A stretch of 11,773 bases of DNA from Chloroflexota bacterium (GTDB taxonomy: Bacteria > Chloroflexota > Anaerolineae > Aggregatilineales > Phototrophicaceae). Both the position numbers and the translations under genes were made by a program. The notes beneath the pieces are model-generated. The model saw nothing but the letters and a program-made list of their open reading frames with translations. It was not told where the DNA came from and did not search any database. The stretch lies in the NCBI GenBank assembly GCA_003242205.1, contig QGUR01000131.1, forward strand, positions 1-11,773, given 5' to 3'. This document shows, one piece after another, positions 5,103 to 11,773 of the stretch. The first letter of the stretch is position 1. Every line of letters starts with the position of its first letter.

Positions 5103-7790
5103 TCAGCCGGTGGTTTTCATGCCGGCGGCGATGCCGTTCACCGTCGATAGGACGGCCGCCAGCACGGTTTCGTATTCCGGCGATGACGGGTCGCACTGGC
5201 GCAACTCGCGCAGCAGCGCCACCTGAATGAAATTCAGCGGATCGACATACGGGTTGCGTCGTTCGATCGAGCGCTGGATGACGGGCATGCGTTCCAGCAG
5301 TTCGCGCTGTTCGAGAATCTCGCAAACCATGCGCGTGGCGAGCGCGTGCTCCGTTTTCATGCGGTTGAAAATCCGCTCGCCCGCCTTTGTGTCCGTCACC
5401 AGCGATGCATATAACTCGGCGATGCCCATGTCGGCTTTCGCAATATCAAGCTGCGCGTTGTCTACCAATGCCCGGAAAAAGGGCCATTCCCGGTACATTT
5501 CGCGGAGGAGCGACATCGCTTCCGGGTTTTCGTCTGTGAAGCGCTTGAAAGCCGTGCCGATGCCAAACCAGCTTGGGATGATGGCGCGGCTCTGCATCCA
5601 CGAGAACATCCACGGGATGGCGCGCACGTCCGAAAAATCACCCTCTTTCTTGCGCTTTGCCGGGCGCGAGCTGATACGCATCTGCGACAGTTCGTTGATC
5701 GGCGTGGCCTGCTGCCAGAAGTCGAAAAAGCCCGGCGTTTCGTAGACGTATTCGCGGTAGGCGGCGCGGCCATATTCGGCCAGCGTGTCCATGGCCTGCC
5801 GCCATTCGTCGCGAGCGGCTGCGCGTTTGGGCTGGCCTGTCGCCAGCAGGACCGCGTTGACCACCTGATGCAGATGGCGGCGCGCGATTTCTTCGTTGCT
5901 GTAACGATAGGCGATGACCTCGCCCTGTTCGGTGATCTTGATGCGCCCGCGCATGGAACCGGGCGGCTGCGCCAGAATCGCCCGGTTAGTCGGGCCGCCG
6001 CCGCGCCCGATACTGCCGCCGCGCCCGTGAAACAGCTCCAGCCGGATGTCATAGCGCTCGCAGAGTTCGGCAAGCGTTTGCTGGGCGGTGTACAGGTTCC
6101 AGTTGGAGGCCAGATAGCCGCCGTCCTTGCTGCTGTCGCTGTAGCCAAGCATGATCTGCTGGCGGTTGCCGCGCCGCGCCAGATGGCTGCGGTAGGCGTC
6201 GTTTTCAAACAACACCGTCATCACGCGAGGCGCGTTCTGCAGGTCGTCGATCGTTTCAAACAGCGGCACGATATCGACGTCATTTTCGATACCGACTTCG
6301 GTGGCCATCATCAGCATGGCGAGCACGTCGCTGGGGTACTGGCTCATGCTGGCGATCACGCTGTCGATGCAGGCTTTCCCAAAACGCCGGTGGGCTTCGG
6401 CGATCATGCGCCAGGTCAGAATCACGCGGTTCGTGTCTTCGCTAAAACGCGGTTCCAGCGGGAACAGCGGGCGGCGGGTGTGGATTTCGCGCGTCAGCAG
6501 TCGTTGTTTTTCTTCTTCCGGCAGCGCCAGATAGTCTTCGCAGAGGTCATAACTGCGATAGATTTCGGCCAGCGCGGCCCGGTGCAGCCGCGCATCCTCG
6601 CGAATATCCAGCGGAACCAGATGCAGGCCGAACAGCCGGATTTTACGGATCAGCCGGCGCAGCATGCCATCGGCGACGTGCTGGCCCCGGTTGTCGCGCA
6701 GGCTGTCGCGTACCAGCAGCAGGTCGTGTAGCAGTTCGTCGCCGCTCGGATAGGCGTCGCGTTCCAGCCGGTCGTAAATCTGCGCCATCTTCTGCCGGTA
6801 CGGCTCGCCCGGAAAGCGGCTGGCGAGCGCGCTGTCGTTACCGAGCGACTCTTGCAGCGCCGGAGAGACGCTGACCATGTCGGTCGATTGCGTCAGATGG
6901 TCGATGAGGCGCGCGACTTCGCTGATATAGACGGCGCGCGCGGCGGCGCGCTGGCGTTCGAATGTGGCCAGCGTCACATCCGGCGTGACATTGGGATTAC
7001 CGTCGCGGTCGCCCCCGATCCACGAGGCGAAATGCAGAATGGCGGGCAGATCGCGCCAGTTTTCTTCGGGATAGAATTTTTCGAGGCTGTGGCGCAGGTC
7101 TGTATAGATGTCGACGACCACATCCATGATGACGGTAGTCAGAAAATAGAGGCCGAAGTCGACTTCATCCGCCACCGTCGCGCTCGTCGCGCGGGTGGGG
7201 CGTGTCTGCCACAGTTCCTCGATTTCTTCGAGCAGCCCCTTTTCAAGCTCGCGCCGTTCGCGCTCCAGCAGCGAGCTTCGGTCGTGCGTTCGCAGCATCG
7301 TGGCGATATGGCGCAGCTTGACCAGCACTTCCTTGCGTTTGGCTTCGGATGGGTGCGCGGTCAGCACCAGCCGGATGCTGACGCGGTCGAGCAGCGCGCG
7401 CATGTCGTCCGCGCTGTAGCCGGCATCGACAAGCGACTGCACCGCCGCCTCGATCGATTCGTCAAGTGGCCCCTGCATCTCGCGCTGGCGCAGCACGCGA
7501 ATGCGCTGCTCGTCTTCGGCGATGTTGATTAACTGAAAATAGTTGCCAAACGCCTTGATCAGAATGTCCTTCTGCTTCAGGTCGAGGTTTTCAATCGCGG
7601 TCGCCAGACTGGCGGTGGCTTTGCCGTTGTCGCGCCGCCGTGCCTTGGCGCTGGCGCGCACGTACTCCACCAGATCAAACGCTTCATCGCCATGCTGCTC
7701 GCGAATGATCTGCCCCAGCAAATTCCCCAGCAGACGAATATCCGCGCTGAGGGCGGACAGGTCGGTCGTCAGTTCTGTCGTGCCCTGCAT
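5103..7790 (-). CDS. ppc: Phosphoenolpyruvate carboxylase
   Basis: An 895-residue cytoplasmic enzyme (EC 4.1.1.31) that adds bicarbonate to PEP to give oxaloacetate and phosphate, refilling the citric acid cycle. Length and motif order match bacterial PEPC. Catalytic His146 lies in VLTAHPSE (usually TAHPTE). Other motifs are GGDRDGNPNVT (259-269), LDIRED (394-399), FETIDD (511-516; Glu512 is the expected metal ligand), GYSDSSKDGG (549-558; Asp552 metal, Lys555), the mobile loop FHGRGGSIGRGGGP (587-600; Arg590), AIPWMFSWMQSR (724-735) and NPYVDPLNFIQ (846-856). Residues corresponding to the E. coli aspartate-inhibitor site seem kept at Arg590, Lys785 (IAKADM) and Arg845 (ERRN), but the C-terminus reads MKTTG where the family has (R)NTG, so the matching Asn is Thr893. 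ATG with AAGGAA five bases upstream. It stands alone; no clear promoter was found, and read-through from the upstream ABC operon is possible. Confidence 0.97.
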   Translation of the reverse strand: MQGTTELTTDLSALSADIRLLGNLLGQIIREQHGDEAFDLVEYVRASAKARRRDNGKATASLATAIENLDLKQKDILIKAFGNYFQLINIAEDEQRIRVLRQREMQGPLDESIEAAVQSLVDAGYSADDMRALLDRVSIRLVLTAHPSEAKRKEVLVKLRHIATMLRTHDRSSLLERERRELEKGLLEEIEELWQTRPTRATSATVADEVDFGLYFLTTVIMDVVVDIYTDLRHSLEKFYPEENWRDLPAILHFASWIGGDRDGNPNVTPDVTLATFERQRAAARAVYISEVARLIDHLTQSTDMVSVSPALQESLGNDSALASRFPGEPYRQKMAQIYDRLERDAYPSGDELLHDLLLVRDSLRDNRGQHVADGMLRRLIRKIRLFGLHLVPLDIREDARLHRAALAEIYRSYDLCEDYLALPEEEKQRLLTREIHTRRPLFPLEPRFSEDTNRVILTWRMIAEAHRRFGKACIDSVIASMSQYPSDVLAMLMMATEVGIENDVDIVPLFETIDDLQNAPRVMTVLFENDAYRSHLARRGNRQQIMLGYSDSSKDGGYLASNWNLYTAQQTLAELCERYDIRLELFHGRGGSIGRGGGPTNRAILAQPPGSMRGRIKITEQGEVIAYRYSNEEIARRHLHQVVNAVLLATGQPKRAAARDEWRQAMDTLAEYGRAAYREYVYETPGFFDFWQQATPINELSQMRISSRPAKRKKEGDFSDVRAIPWMFSWMQSRAIIPSWFGIGTAFKRFTDENPEAMSLLREMYREWPFFRALVDNAQLDIAKADMGIAELYASLVTDTKAGERIFNRMKTEHALATRMVCEILEQRELLERMPVIQRSIERRNPYVDPLNFIQVALLRELRQCDPSSPEYETVLAAVLSTVNGIAAGMKTTG

Positions 7791-7952
7791 CGTGTTCCTT
7801 CAAACATGACTGAAAATAATCGGTACGCTCCCGCCGCCTGTGAAACGCGAAGCGGGCCTGCGCCCAGGGTGCGATCCATGCTGTTGAAGCCGCCGCGTGG
7901 CGGGAGGATGAAACGGATTAAGAGTACCACAAACTGGCGGATAGAGGGCGTT
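7791..7952. other. Spacer between the ABC operon and ppc
   Basis: 162 bases with no gene. A small hairpin CCGCC-GCGT-GGCGG (7890-7903) lacks a U-run on either strand, and I see no convincing -35/-10 pair for ppc. Transcription from the ABC operon could therefore continue into ppc. Confidence 0.5.
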
Positions 7953-8837
7953 TTAGTATGACGTATCCATGTCGATCAGGTCGTTCGCTTTCGCCCGGTA
8001 GACTGCCCAGCGGTAAACGACGATCGACACGACGACAAAACCAAGCGCGCCGAGCGCCAGCACTTGCAGCAGCGCCAGATCATCGAAATGCGCCAGCGTC
8101 GGGAAGCGGGCGGCGTCCGGGCCGAGGAGCGCGCGGCGCGAGGCTTCCAGCCAGTAGGTGATCGGCAGGGCGAAGCCGATGGATTGCATCCACGTGGGGA
8201 GGACATCGAGCGGAAAGATCGCGCCGGTGAACAGGAACAGCGCGGCGGCGACCGCGTCGCCAATCGAGCCGATATGGCGCGGGATGACCATGTTGAGCGC
8301 GCCGATGATCACACCCAGCGCGGCGATACCTGTCAGCCCGACCGCCATGCTCGTGATGAGCAGCGGCCAGTCGAACGCTGCTGGATGGAGCGGCAGCGGG
8401 AAGAACAGCATGCCGACGCCGGTGATCACCAGCGCCGAGATCACGCCCAGCAGCAGCTTGGCGATGCCGCGACCGAGCATATAGGCGTAGCCGTTGATGG
8501 GCGCGGTGTGGATTTGCTTCATCATCTGGTAGTGTTCGCGATCTTCCACCACGGCCATGCTGATGCCGCCGACCAGTTGGCCGACGAGGATGTAGAGCGC
8601 GTTGCCCAGATAGATATAGGCGAAGATCGGCTGCTCCAGCGCGCCGTCGGTGATGACGCTATACATCACGACCAGAATCAGCACGCTGGACAGCGGGCGC
8701 AGGATCAGATAGAGCGCGAACACCGGCGCGCTGGCCCAACTGGCTTCCTGTCGCCAGCCCAGCCATGTTGCCGTCAGGAAAGTGCGGAGCGCGCGATGGT
8801 TGCGCGCGGAGAAAAAGGCCGCGAGGGATGAACGCAT
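7953..8837 (-). CDS. ABC-2 type transporter permease (second subunit)
   Basis: A 294-residue integral membrane protein of the ABC-2 exporter superfamily. About six hydrophobic segments are visible: near 38-62, 71-96, 122-148, 157-182, 194-216 (AAALFLFTGAIFPLDVLP, the usual ABC-2 segment 5 motif) and 254-277. The cytoplasmic loop VVEDREHYQMMKQIHTAPI (96-114) matches the amphipathic coupling element (E-x-G-T-x-E-x-L-x-x-S-P type) that contacts the ATPase. The gene starts 6 bases after the ATPase stop, with only a weak ribosome site, so translational coupling is likely. With the other permease (9918-10760) it would form the heterodimeric membrane pore. The substrate cannot be deduced; drug, lipid and polysaccharide exporters all use this architecture. 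No terminator was found between its stop and the PEP carboxylase gene. Confidence 0.9.
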   Translation of the reverse strand: MRSSLAAFFSARNHRALRTFLTATWLGWRQEASWASAPVFALYLILRPLSSVLILVVMYSVITDGALEQPIFAYIYLGNALYILVGQLVGGISMAVVEDREHYQMMKQIHTAPINGYAYMLGRGIAKLLLGVISALVITGVGMLFFPLPLHPAAFDWPLLITSMAVGLTGIAALGVIIGALNMVIPRHIGSIGDAVAAALFLFTGAIFPLDVLPTWMQSIGFALPITYWLEASRRALLGPDAARFPTLAHFDDLALLQVLALGALGFVVVSIVVYRWAVYRAKANDLIDMDTSY

Positions 8838-8843
8838 GGCGCT

Positions 8844-9878
8844 TTACTCGTCGCTGCCTTGCGCGCCGTTGGGCGGCGCGTCTTCGCTCAGGCCGCGCCC
8901 GACCAGATGGATGAACACATCTTCCAGCGTCGGCTCGCGCTTCTCCAGCGATAGCAGGGTCGAACCCTGCGCCGCGACGTGTGACAGGACATTGCCAAGC
9001 GCGTCATCGCCCGCCAGCCGCAGCTTCAGCTCGCTGTAACCGTCGCCTGCGGCTACCGTCACCTGACGCACGCCGGGGACCGATTCGAGCGTGCCGTTTG
9101 GCGCGGGCTTGCTGTCCGGCGGCGCGACGCGCAGCAGGTAAATGGTGTCCTGCTGGAGGCTGCGCTTCAGATTGGCCGGCGTGTCGCAGGCCAGCACCTG
9201 GCCCCGGTCGATGATGGCGAGGCGGTCGCACAACTCGTCGGCCTCGGCCATGTAGTGCGTGGTCAGCAAAATCGTGCGGTCAGGATACCGTCTGATCCAG
9301 TCCTTCACAAACGCCCGGATGTCGCGCGCTGCGGCCACGTCCAGCCCCAGTGTCGGCTCGTCGAGAAAGATCACGTTCGGGTCGGGGATGAAGCCGCGCA
9401 CGAAGGTCATTTTCTGGCGCAGGCCGGTTGAAAGCTCGCCAATCCGCGTGTGTTTGCGGTCGGCCAGCCCGACGATTTCCAGCATTTCGTGGATGCGTTG
9501 GCGCGCGTCCCGGCTGTCCAGACCGTAGAAGCGGGCGAACATCCACAGGTTTTCTTCGACCGAGAGAAAGCCGAAGCCGCTGTTTTCGCCGCCGCTGACG
9601 AGGCTGATGCGACGGCGAATTTCGACCATGTCGCGCGTCACGTCGAGGCCGTCGACCAGCGCGACGCCGCTTGTCGGCAGCAGCAGCGTCGAGAGAATCT
9701 TGATGAGCGTGCTTTTGCCCGCGCCGTTTGGCCCAAGCAGGCCGAAAAATTCCCCGCGCGGGACTTCAAGATTGACATCCTTTAACGCGACAAGTTCTTT
9801 CGGTTCGGACTTGCGGCCGTGGCGGATTTTGTACACCCGGCCGAGATTACGAGTTTCGATGGCAAGAGATGACCGCAT
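8844..9878 (-). CDS. ABC transporter ATP-binding protein (DrrA-like, DUF4162 C-terminus)
   Basis: A 344-residue nucleotide-binding subunit that powers the two flanking permeases. Motifs: Walker A LLGPNGAGKST (47-57), signature ELSTGLRQKM (148-157, a variant of LSGGQ), Walker B VIFLDEP (169-175, Asp173 and catalytic Glu174), D-loop LGLD (177-180) and H-loop TTHYM with His208. Where most ABC ATPases have the Q-loop glutamine, this one reads VSGGENSGFG (94-103). After the ATPase core a beta-rich domain (about 238-329), ending LEDVFIHLVGRGL, matches the C-terminal extension of DrrA/NodI-type exporters. The start at ATG 9878 gives the N-terminus MRSSLAIETRNLGRVYK usual for the family. An in-frame GTG at 9899 would add seven residues; neither has a clear ribosome site, so the start is uncertain. 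It lies 39 bases after permease 1 and 6 before permease 2, as in an operon. Confidence 0.93.
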   Translation of the reverse strand: MRSSLAIETRNLGRVYKIRHGRKSEPKELVALKDVNLEVPRGEFFGLLGPNGAGKSTLIKILSTLLLPTSGVALVDGLDVTRDMVEIRRRISLVSGGENSGFGFLSVEENLWMFARFYGLDSRDARQRIHEMLEIVGLADRKHTRIGELSTGLRQKMTFVRGFIPDPNVIFLDEPTLGLDVAAARDIRAFVKDWIRRYPDRTILLTTHYMAEADELCDRLAIIDRGQVLACDTPANLKRSLQQDTIYLLRVAPPDSKPAPNGTLESVPGVRQVTVAAGDGYSELKLRLAGDDALGNVLSHVAAQGSTLLSLEKREPTLEDVFIHLVGRGLSEDAPPNGAQGSDE

Positions 9879-9917
9879 TTCAAGCAAACGCTTTCTCACG
9901 CTGGCGGCGGCCCGGCA

Positions 9918-10760
9918 TCAGCGGCGCCGTTCGATGATTCGCCCATCGCGCCGCCCGATGCGCTCCAGTGTCACCAGCGCCCACTGAGATACAGCCAGAA
10001 AGACAACGGATAGAACAATCAGTAATAATATCTCGACTTCGACGGGCAGAAAACCCAGCGCCGGGTCGCCGCTGAACAGGATTTGACGCATGGCGTCCAG
10101 CCCCAGCGTGAGTGGGATGATCGACGCTGCGGCGGCAAACCAGAAGCCGAGCGTTTTCACCGGAAAATAGAAGCCCGAAATGAAGTAGATCGGTTCCTGA
10201 AACAGGCTGTTGATCTGCCACGCATCGCGGCCCGCGGCCAGATAAACGGCGGCGAACATCATGCCCATGCCGTACAGCGCCAGCAATGTCAGTAAGAAGA
10301 CGAGGATCAGCAGGGGCAGACTGCTGATGGTGTAGGTCACCTGAAACGCGAGCGACGCAATGACCAGCACGAACACCGCGCGCGACGCCGCGACAACCAT
10401 GCCGCCCAGCGCCATGCCGGCGAGAATGGCCATGATCGGCCCGGGGCTGAGGATATAGGCGTCGAGGTTGCCGATTTCCTTGTCCCAGTAAAGCTGCATC
10501 GCCATGCCGAAGAGCACGTTCAGCCAGAAGGCGCTCATCGTGCCGCCGATGACCACAAAACCGATGAACTCCGGTGGCGCATCGACCGCCTTATAAACAA
10601 AAACATAGGCCGAGGTGGCCATAAGCGGCAAAAACGTCTCGAAGAACAGCCAGCTTTTTTCGCGGATCGGGCTGACGAAGCGCGGGTAGGCGCGCGCGAG
10701 GAGCATGCGCCAGAAGAGTTTGATGCCTGTGGCTTTATAGACCCGTCCTTCGGCATTCAT
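9918..10760 (-). CDS. ABC-2 type transporter permease (first subunit)
   Basis: A 280-residue integral membrane protein of the ABC-2 superfamily. Hydrophobic segments lie near 38-57, 63-88, 105-138, 146-173, 190-217 (EPIYFISGFYFPVKTLG, the segment 5 motif of ABC-2 permeases) and 240-265, ending in a very basic tail ERIGRRDGRIIERRR. The loop YWDKEIGNLDAYILSPGP (91-108) is the coupling motif ending in the typical S-P. It is only distantly similar to the other permease of the operon, so the pore is probably a heterodimer. The ATG is preceded by GGAG nine bases upstream. It begins 36 bases after the glycosyltransferase stop and sits directly upstream of the ATPase gene, so all four genes are likely co-transcribed. 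Export of an envelope glycan or lipid-linked compound is inference from the glycosyltransferase neighbour. Confidence 0.9.
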   Translation of the reverse strand: MNAEGRVYKATGIKLFWRMLLARAYPRFVSPIREKSWLFFETFLPLMATSAYVFVYKAVDAPPEFIGFVVIGGTMSAFWLNVLFGMAMQLYWDKEIGNLDAYILSPGPIMAILAGMALGGMVVAASRAVFVLVIASLAFQVTYTISSLPLLILVFLLTLLALYGMGMMFAAVYLAAGRDAWQINSLFQEPIYFISGFYFPVKTLGFWFAAAASIIPLTLGLDAMRQILFSGDPALGFLPVEVEILLLIVLSVVFLAVSQWALVTLERIGRRDGRIIERRR

Positions 10761-10779
10761 GATAACCGTCTCCGATTTT

Positions 10780-10880
10780 GGGGGAGAAAACCGCCCTCAT
10801 CCCCGGCCCCTCTCTTTCATGGACACGGGAAGGTTGTCGCCAGCCGCCTCTCCGGGTGTATCGAAACGTTCAGGAGAGGG
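10780..10880. repeat. G/C-rich repeat-like element with inverted repeats, overlapping a gene end
   Basis: GGGGGAG (10780-10786) is followed by CGCCCTCATCCCCGGCCCC and TCTC, then CCTCTCC (10847-10853) facing GGAGAGG (10873-10879), and CCCTCTC (10808-10814) facing GAGAGGG (10874-10880). The wording (CCCTCAxCCCCGGCCCCTCTC, GGGGAGAAAA) resembles the dispersed intergenic G/C repeats common in Chloroflexota and other bacteria. This is recall, not a search result; only one copy is visible here. It spans the glycosyltransferase stop and most of the gap to the permease. Confidence 0.4.
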
Positions 10881-11773
10881 ATAACGAACCGGAGCTTCCT
10901 GCTTCGTCTCTCGAGGTTCGCTCACGAGTTGCCGTCGCACCACATACGTTGGCTTGCGTTGCGACTCATGGTAAGTCCTTGTGATCATTTCCGCAACCAA
11001 ACCGATGCTGATCATTTGCACGCCGAGGATGACCAGCAGCACGGCCAGCAGCAGTAGCGGCCGCTCGCCGATGTCCTGACCCAGAACCAGCCGGATATAG
11101 CTCAGATAAATCCCGATCAGCACGCCAATCCCGCCCAGAACCATCCCGATGCCACCAAAGACCTGTAATGGCCGGCGCGCGTAGCTGAGCAGAAAGTTCA
11201 CGGTGAGCAGGTCGAGGATCACGCGGAAGGTGCGGCTGATGCCGTATTTGCTCTCGCCATGGCGGCGCGGGCGGTCGTTGACCGGCACTTCGGCCACGCG
11301 CACGCCCACTTCGCTGGCCAGCGCCGGGATGAAGCGGTGCAACTCGCCGTACAGCCGCACGTTCTTCAGCACCTCGGCTTCATAGGCTTTCAGCGTACAG
11401 CCATAATCGTGCAGGATGACGCCGGTCGTGCGCGAGATGATGCGGTTGGCGATCATCGACGGCAGGCGGCGCTTGAGGAACGGCTCCTTGCGGTTCATGC
11501 GCCAGCCGCTGACGATGTCGTAGCCTTCGTCCATTTTGGCGAGCAGCTTGCCGATATCGCGCGGGTCGTTCTGCAAATCGGCATCGATGGTGACGATGAC
11601 CGGGGCGCGTGCGGCGGCAAACCCGGCTGACATGGCGGCTGTCTGCCCAAAGTTGCGCCGGAACTGGATGATCTGCCAGCGCGGATCGCGCTCGTGGATG
11701 GCTTTAAGGCGCTGGAAACTGTCGTCGCTGCTGCCGTCGTCGACGACGATCACCTCGTAAGACCGGTTCAGGT
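10797..11773 (-). CDS. Family 2 glycosyltransferase, GtrB/ArnC/DPM1-like (5' end outside the window)
   Basis: A partial gene read leftward from the window edge. The open frame continues to 11773 (LNRSYEVIVVDDGSSDDS), so the GTG at 11753 is not the true start; the missing part should be the VVIPVYNE-type first strand. Numbering from that Val as 1: DDGSSDDS (5-12) and TIDADLQND (55-63) are the GT-A nucleotide-sugar and metal motifs, and RPRRHGESKYG (161-171) is the conserved loop of polyisoprenyl-phosphate glycosyltransferases. Two membrane segments follow at about 198-222 and 233-256. Such enzymes move a sugar from a nucleotide donor to undecaprenyl or dolichyl phosphate on the cytoplasmic face, for lipid or polymer modification. 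The C-terminal tail (about 263-318) is charged and disordered, and its last 27 or so residues are encoded inside a repeat-like G/C-rich sequence. Donor sugar unknown. Confidence 0.92.
   Translation of the reverse strand, partial: LNRSYEVIVVDDGSSDDSFQRLKAIHERDPRWQIIQFRRNFGQTAAMSAGFAAARAPVIVTIDADLQNDPRDIGKLLAKMDEGYDIVSGWRMNRKEPFLKRRLPSMIANRIISRTTGVILHDYGCTLKAYEAEVLKNVRLYGELHRFIPALASEVGVRVAEVPVNDRPRRHGESKYGISRTFRVILDLLTVNFLLSYARRPLQVFGGIGMVLGGIGVLIGIYLSYIRLVLGQDIGERPLLLLAVLLVILGVQMISIGLVAEMITRTYHESQRKPTYVVRRQLVSEPRETKQEAPVRYPSPERFDTPGEAAGDNLPVSMKERGRG

Noticed and set aside
5868..6731. Long + strand frames opposite ppc, including one of 287 residues
   Set aside because: Shadow frames of a highly conserved enzyme gene; His/Gln/Ala-rich with no domain signature.
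7890..7903. CCGCC-GCGT-GGCGG hairpin as terminator of the ABC operon
   Set aside because: Short stem and no U-run on either strand.
8064..8831. 255-residue + strand frame opposite an ABC permease
   Set aside because: Highly charged Asp/Arg/Gln/His shadow of a membrane protein gene, with no recognisable motif.

Overview
The window looks like an ordinary chromosomal segment of a moderately high-GC bacterium, most likely a member of the Chloroflexota (Anaerolineae-like). This is inference from gene content and style. Two secreted proteins have a T/E/P-rich stretch directly after the signal peptide (mature ends beginning QEVTPVPP and QEATPEATETSE). There are PPC-type beta-sandwich repeats, S1C proteases, a relic of a large STAND/TPR ATPase, and a G/C-rich dispersed-type repeat. 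No rRNA, tRNA, CRISPR array, insertion sequence or phage gene was seen.

Region 1 (1-1780, + strand) holds two tandem, clearly homologous trypsin-like S1C serine proteases. The first carries a C-terminal PDZ domain and the second does not. Both keep His/Asp/Ser and neither has a visible signal peptide. A strong bidirectional hairpin terminator (1741-1775) separates them from the convergent genes that follow.

Region 2 (1807-4301, - strand) holds two exported proteins in separate transcription units: a SIMPL/DUF541 protein with its own good sigma70-type promoter, and a protein of four PPC-like beta-sandwich repeats with a terminator behind it.

Region 3 (4302-5102) is a gene-poor stretch. It contains the remnant of a large NB-ARC/AAA-type ATPase with an intact Walker A motif joined directly to the family's C-terminal tail, followed by a textbook terminator.

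Region 4 (5103-7790, - strand) is a complete phosphoenolpyruvate carboxylase, which makes oxaloacetate for anaplerosis. Its active-site residues are present, but the conserved C-terminal NTG is TTG.

Region 5 (7953-11773, - strand) is a probable operon read from the right edge leftward. It starts with a family-2 polyisoprenyl-phosphate-type glycosyltransferase (5' end outside the window), then an ABC-2 permease, its ATPase and a second ABC-2 permease. Together they resemble a heterodimeric ABC exporter, perhaps for an envelope glycan or lipid-linked product; the substrate cannot be read from the sequence. The glycosyltransferase C-terminal tail and stop codon lie in what looks like a dispersed G/C-rich repeat.

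I found no convincing undescribed defence or mobile system. The observations most worth checking are the internally deleted ATPase, the repeat-derived glycosyltransferase tail, the altered PEP carboxylase C-terminus and the leaderless protease pair.
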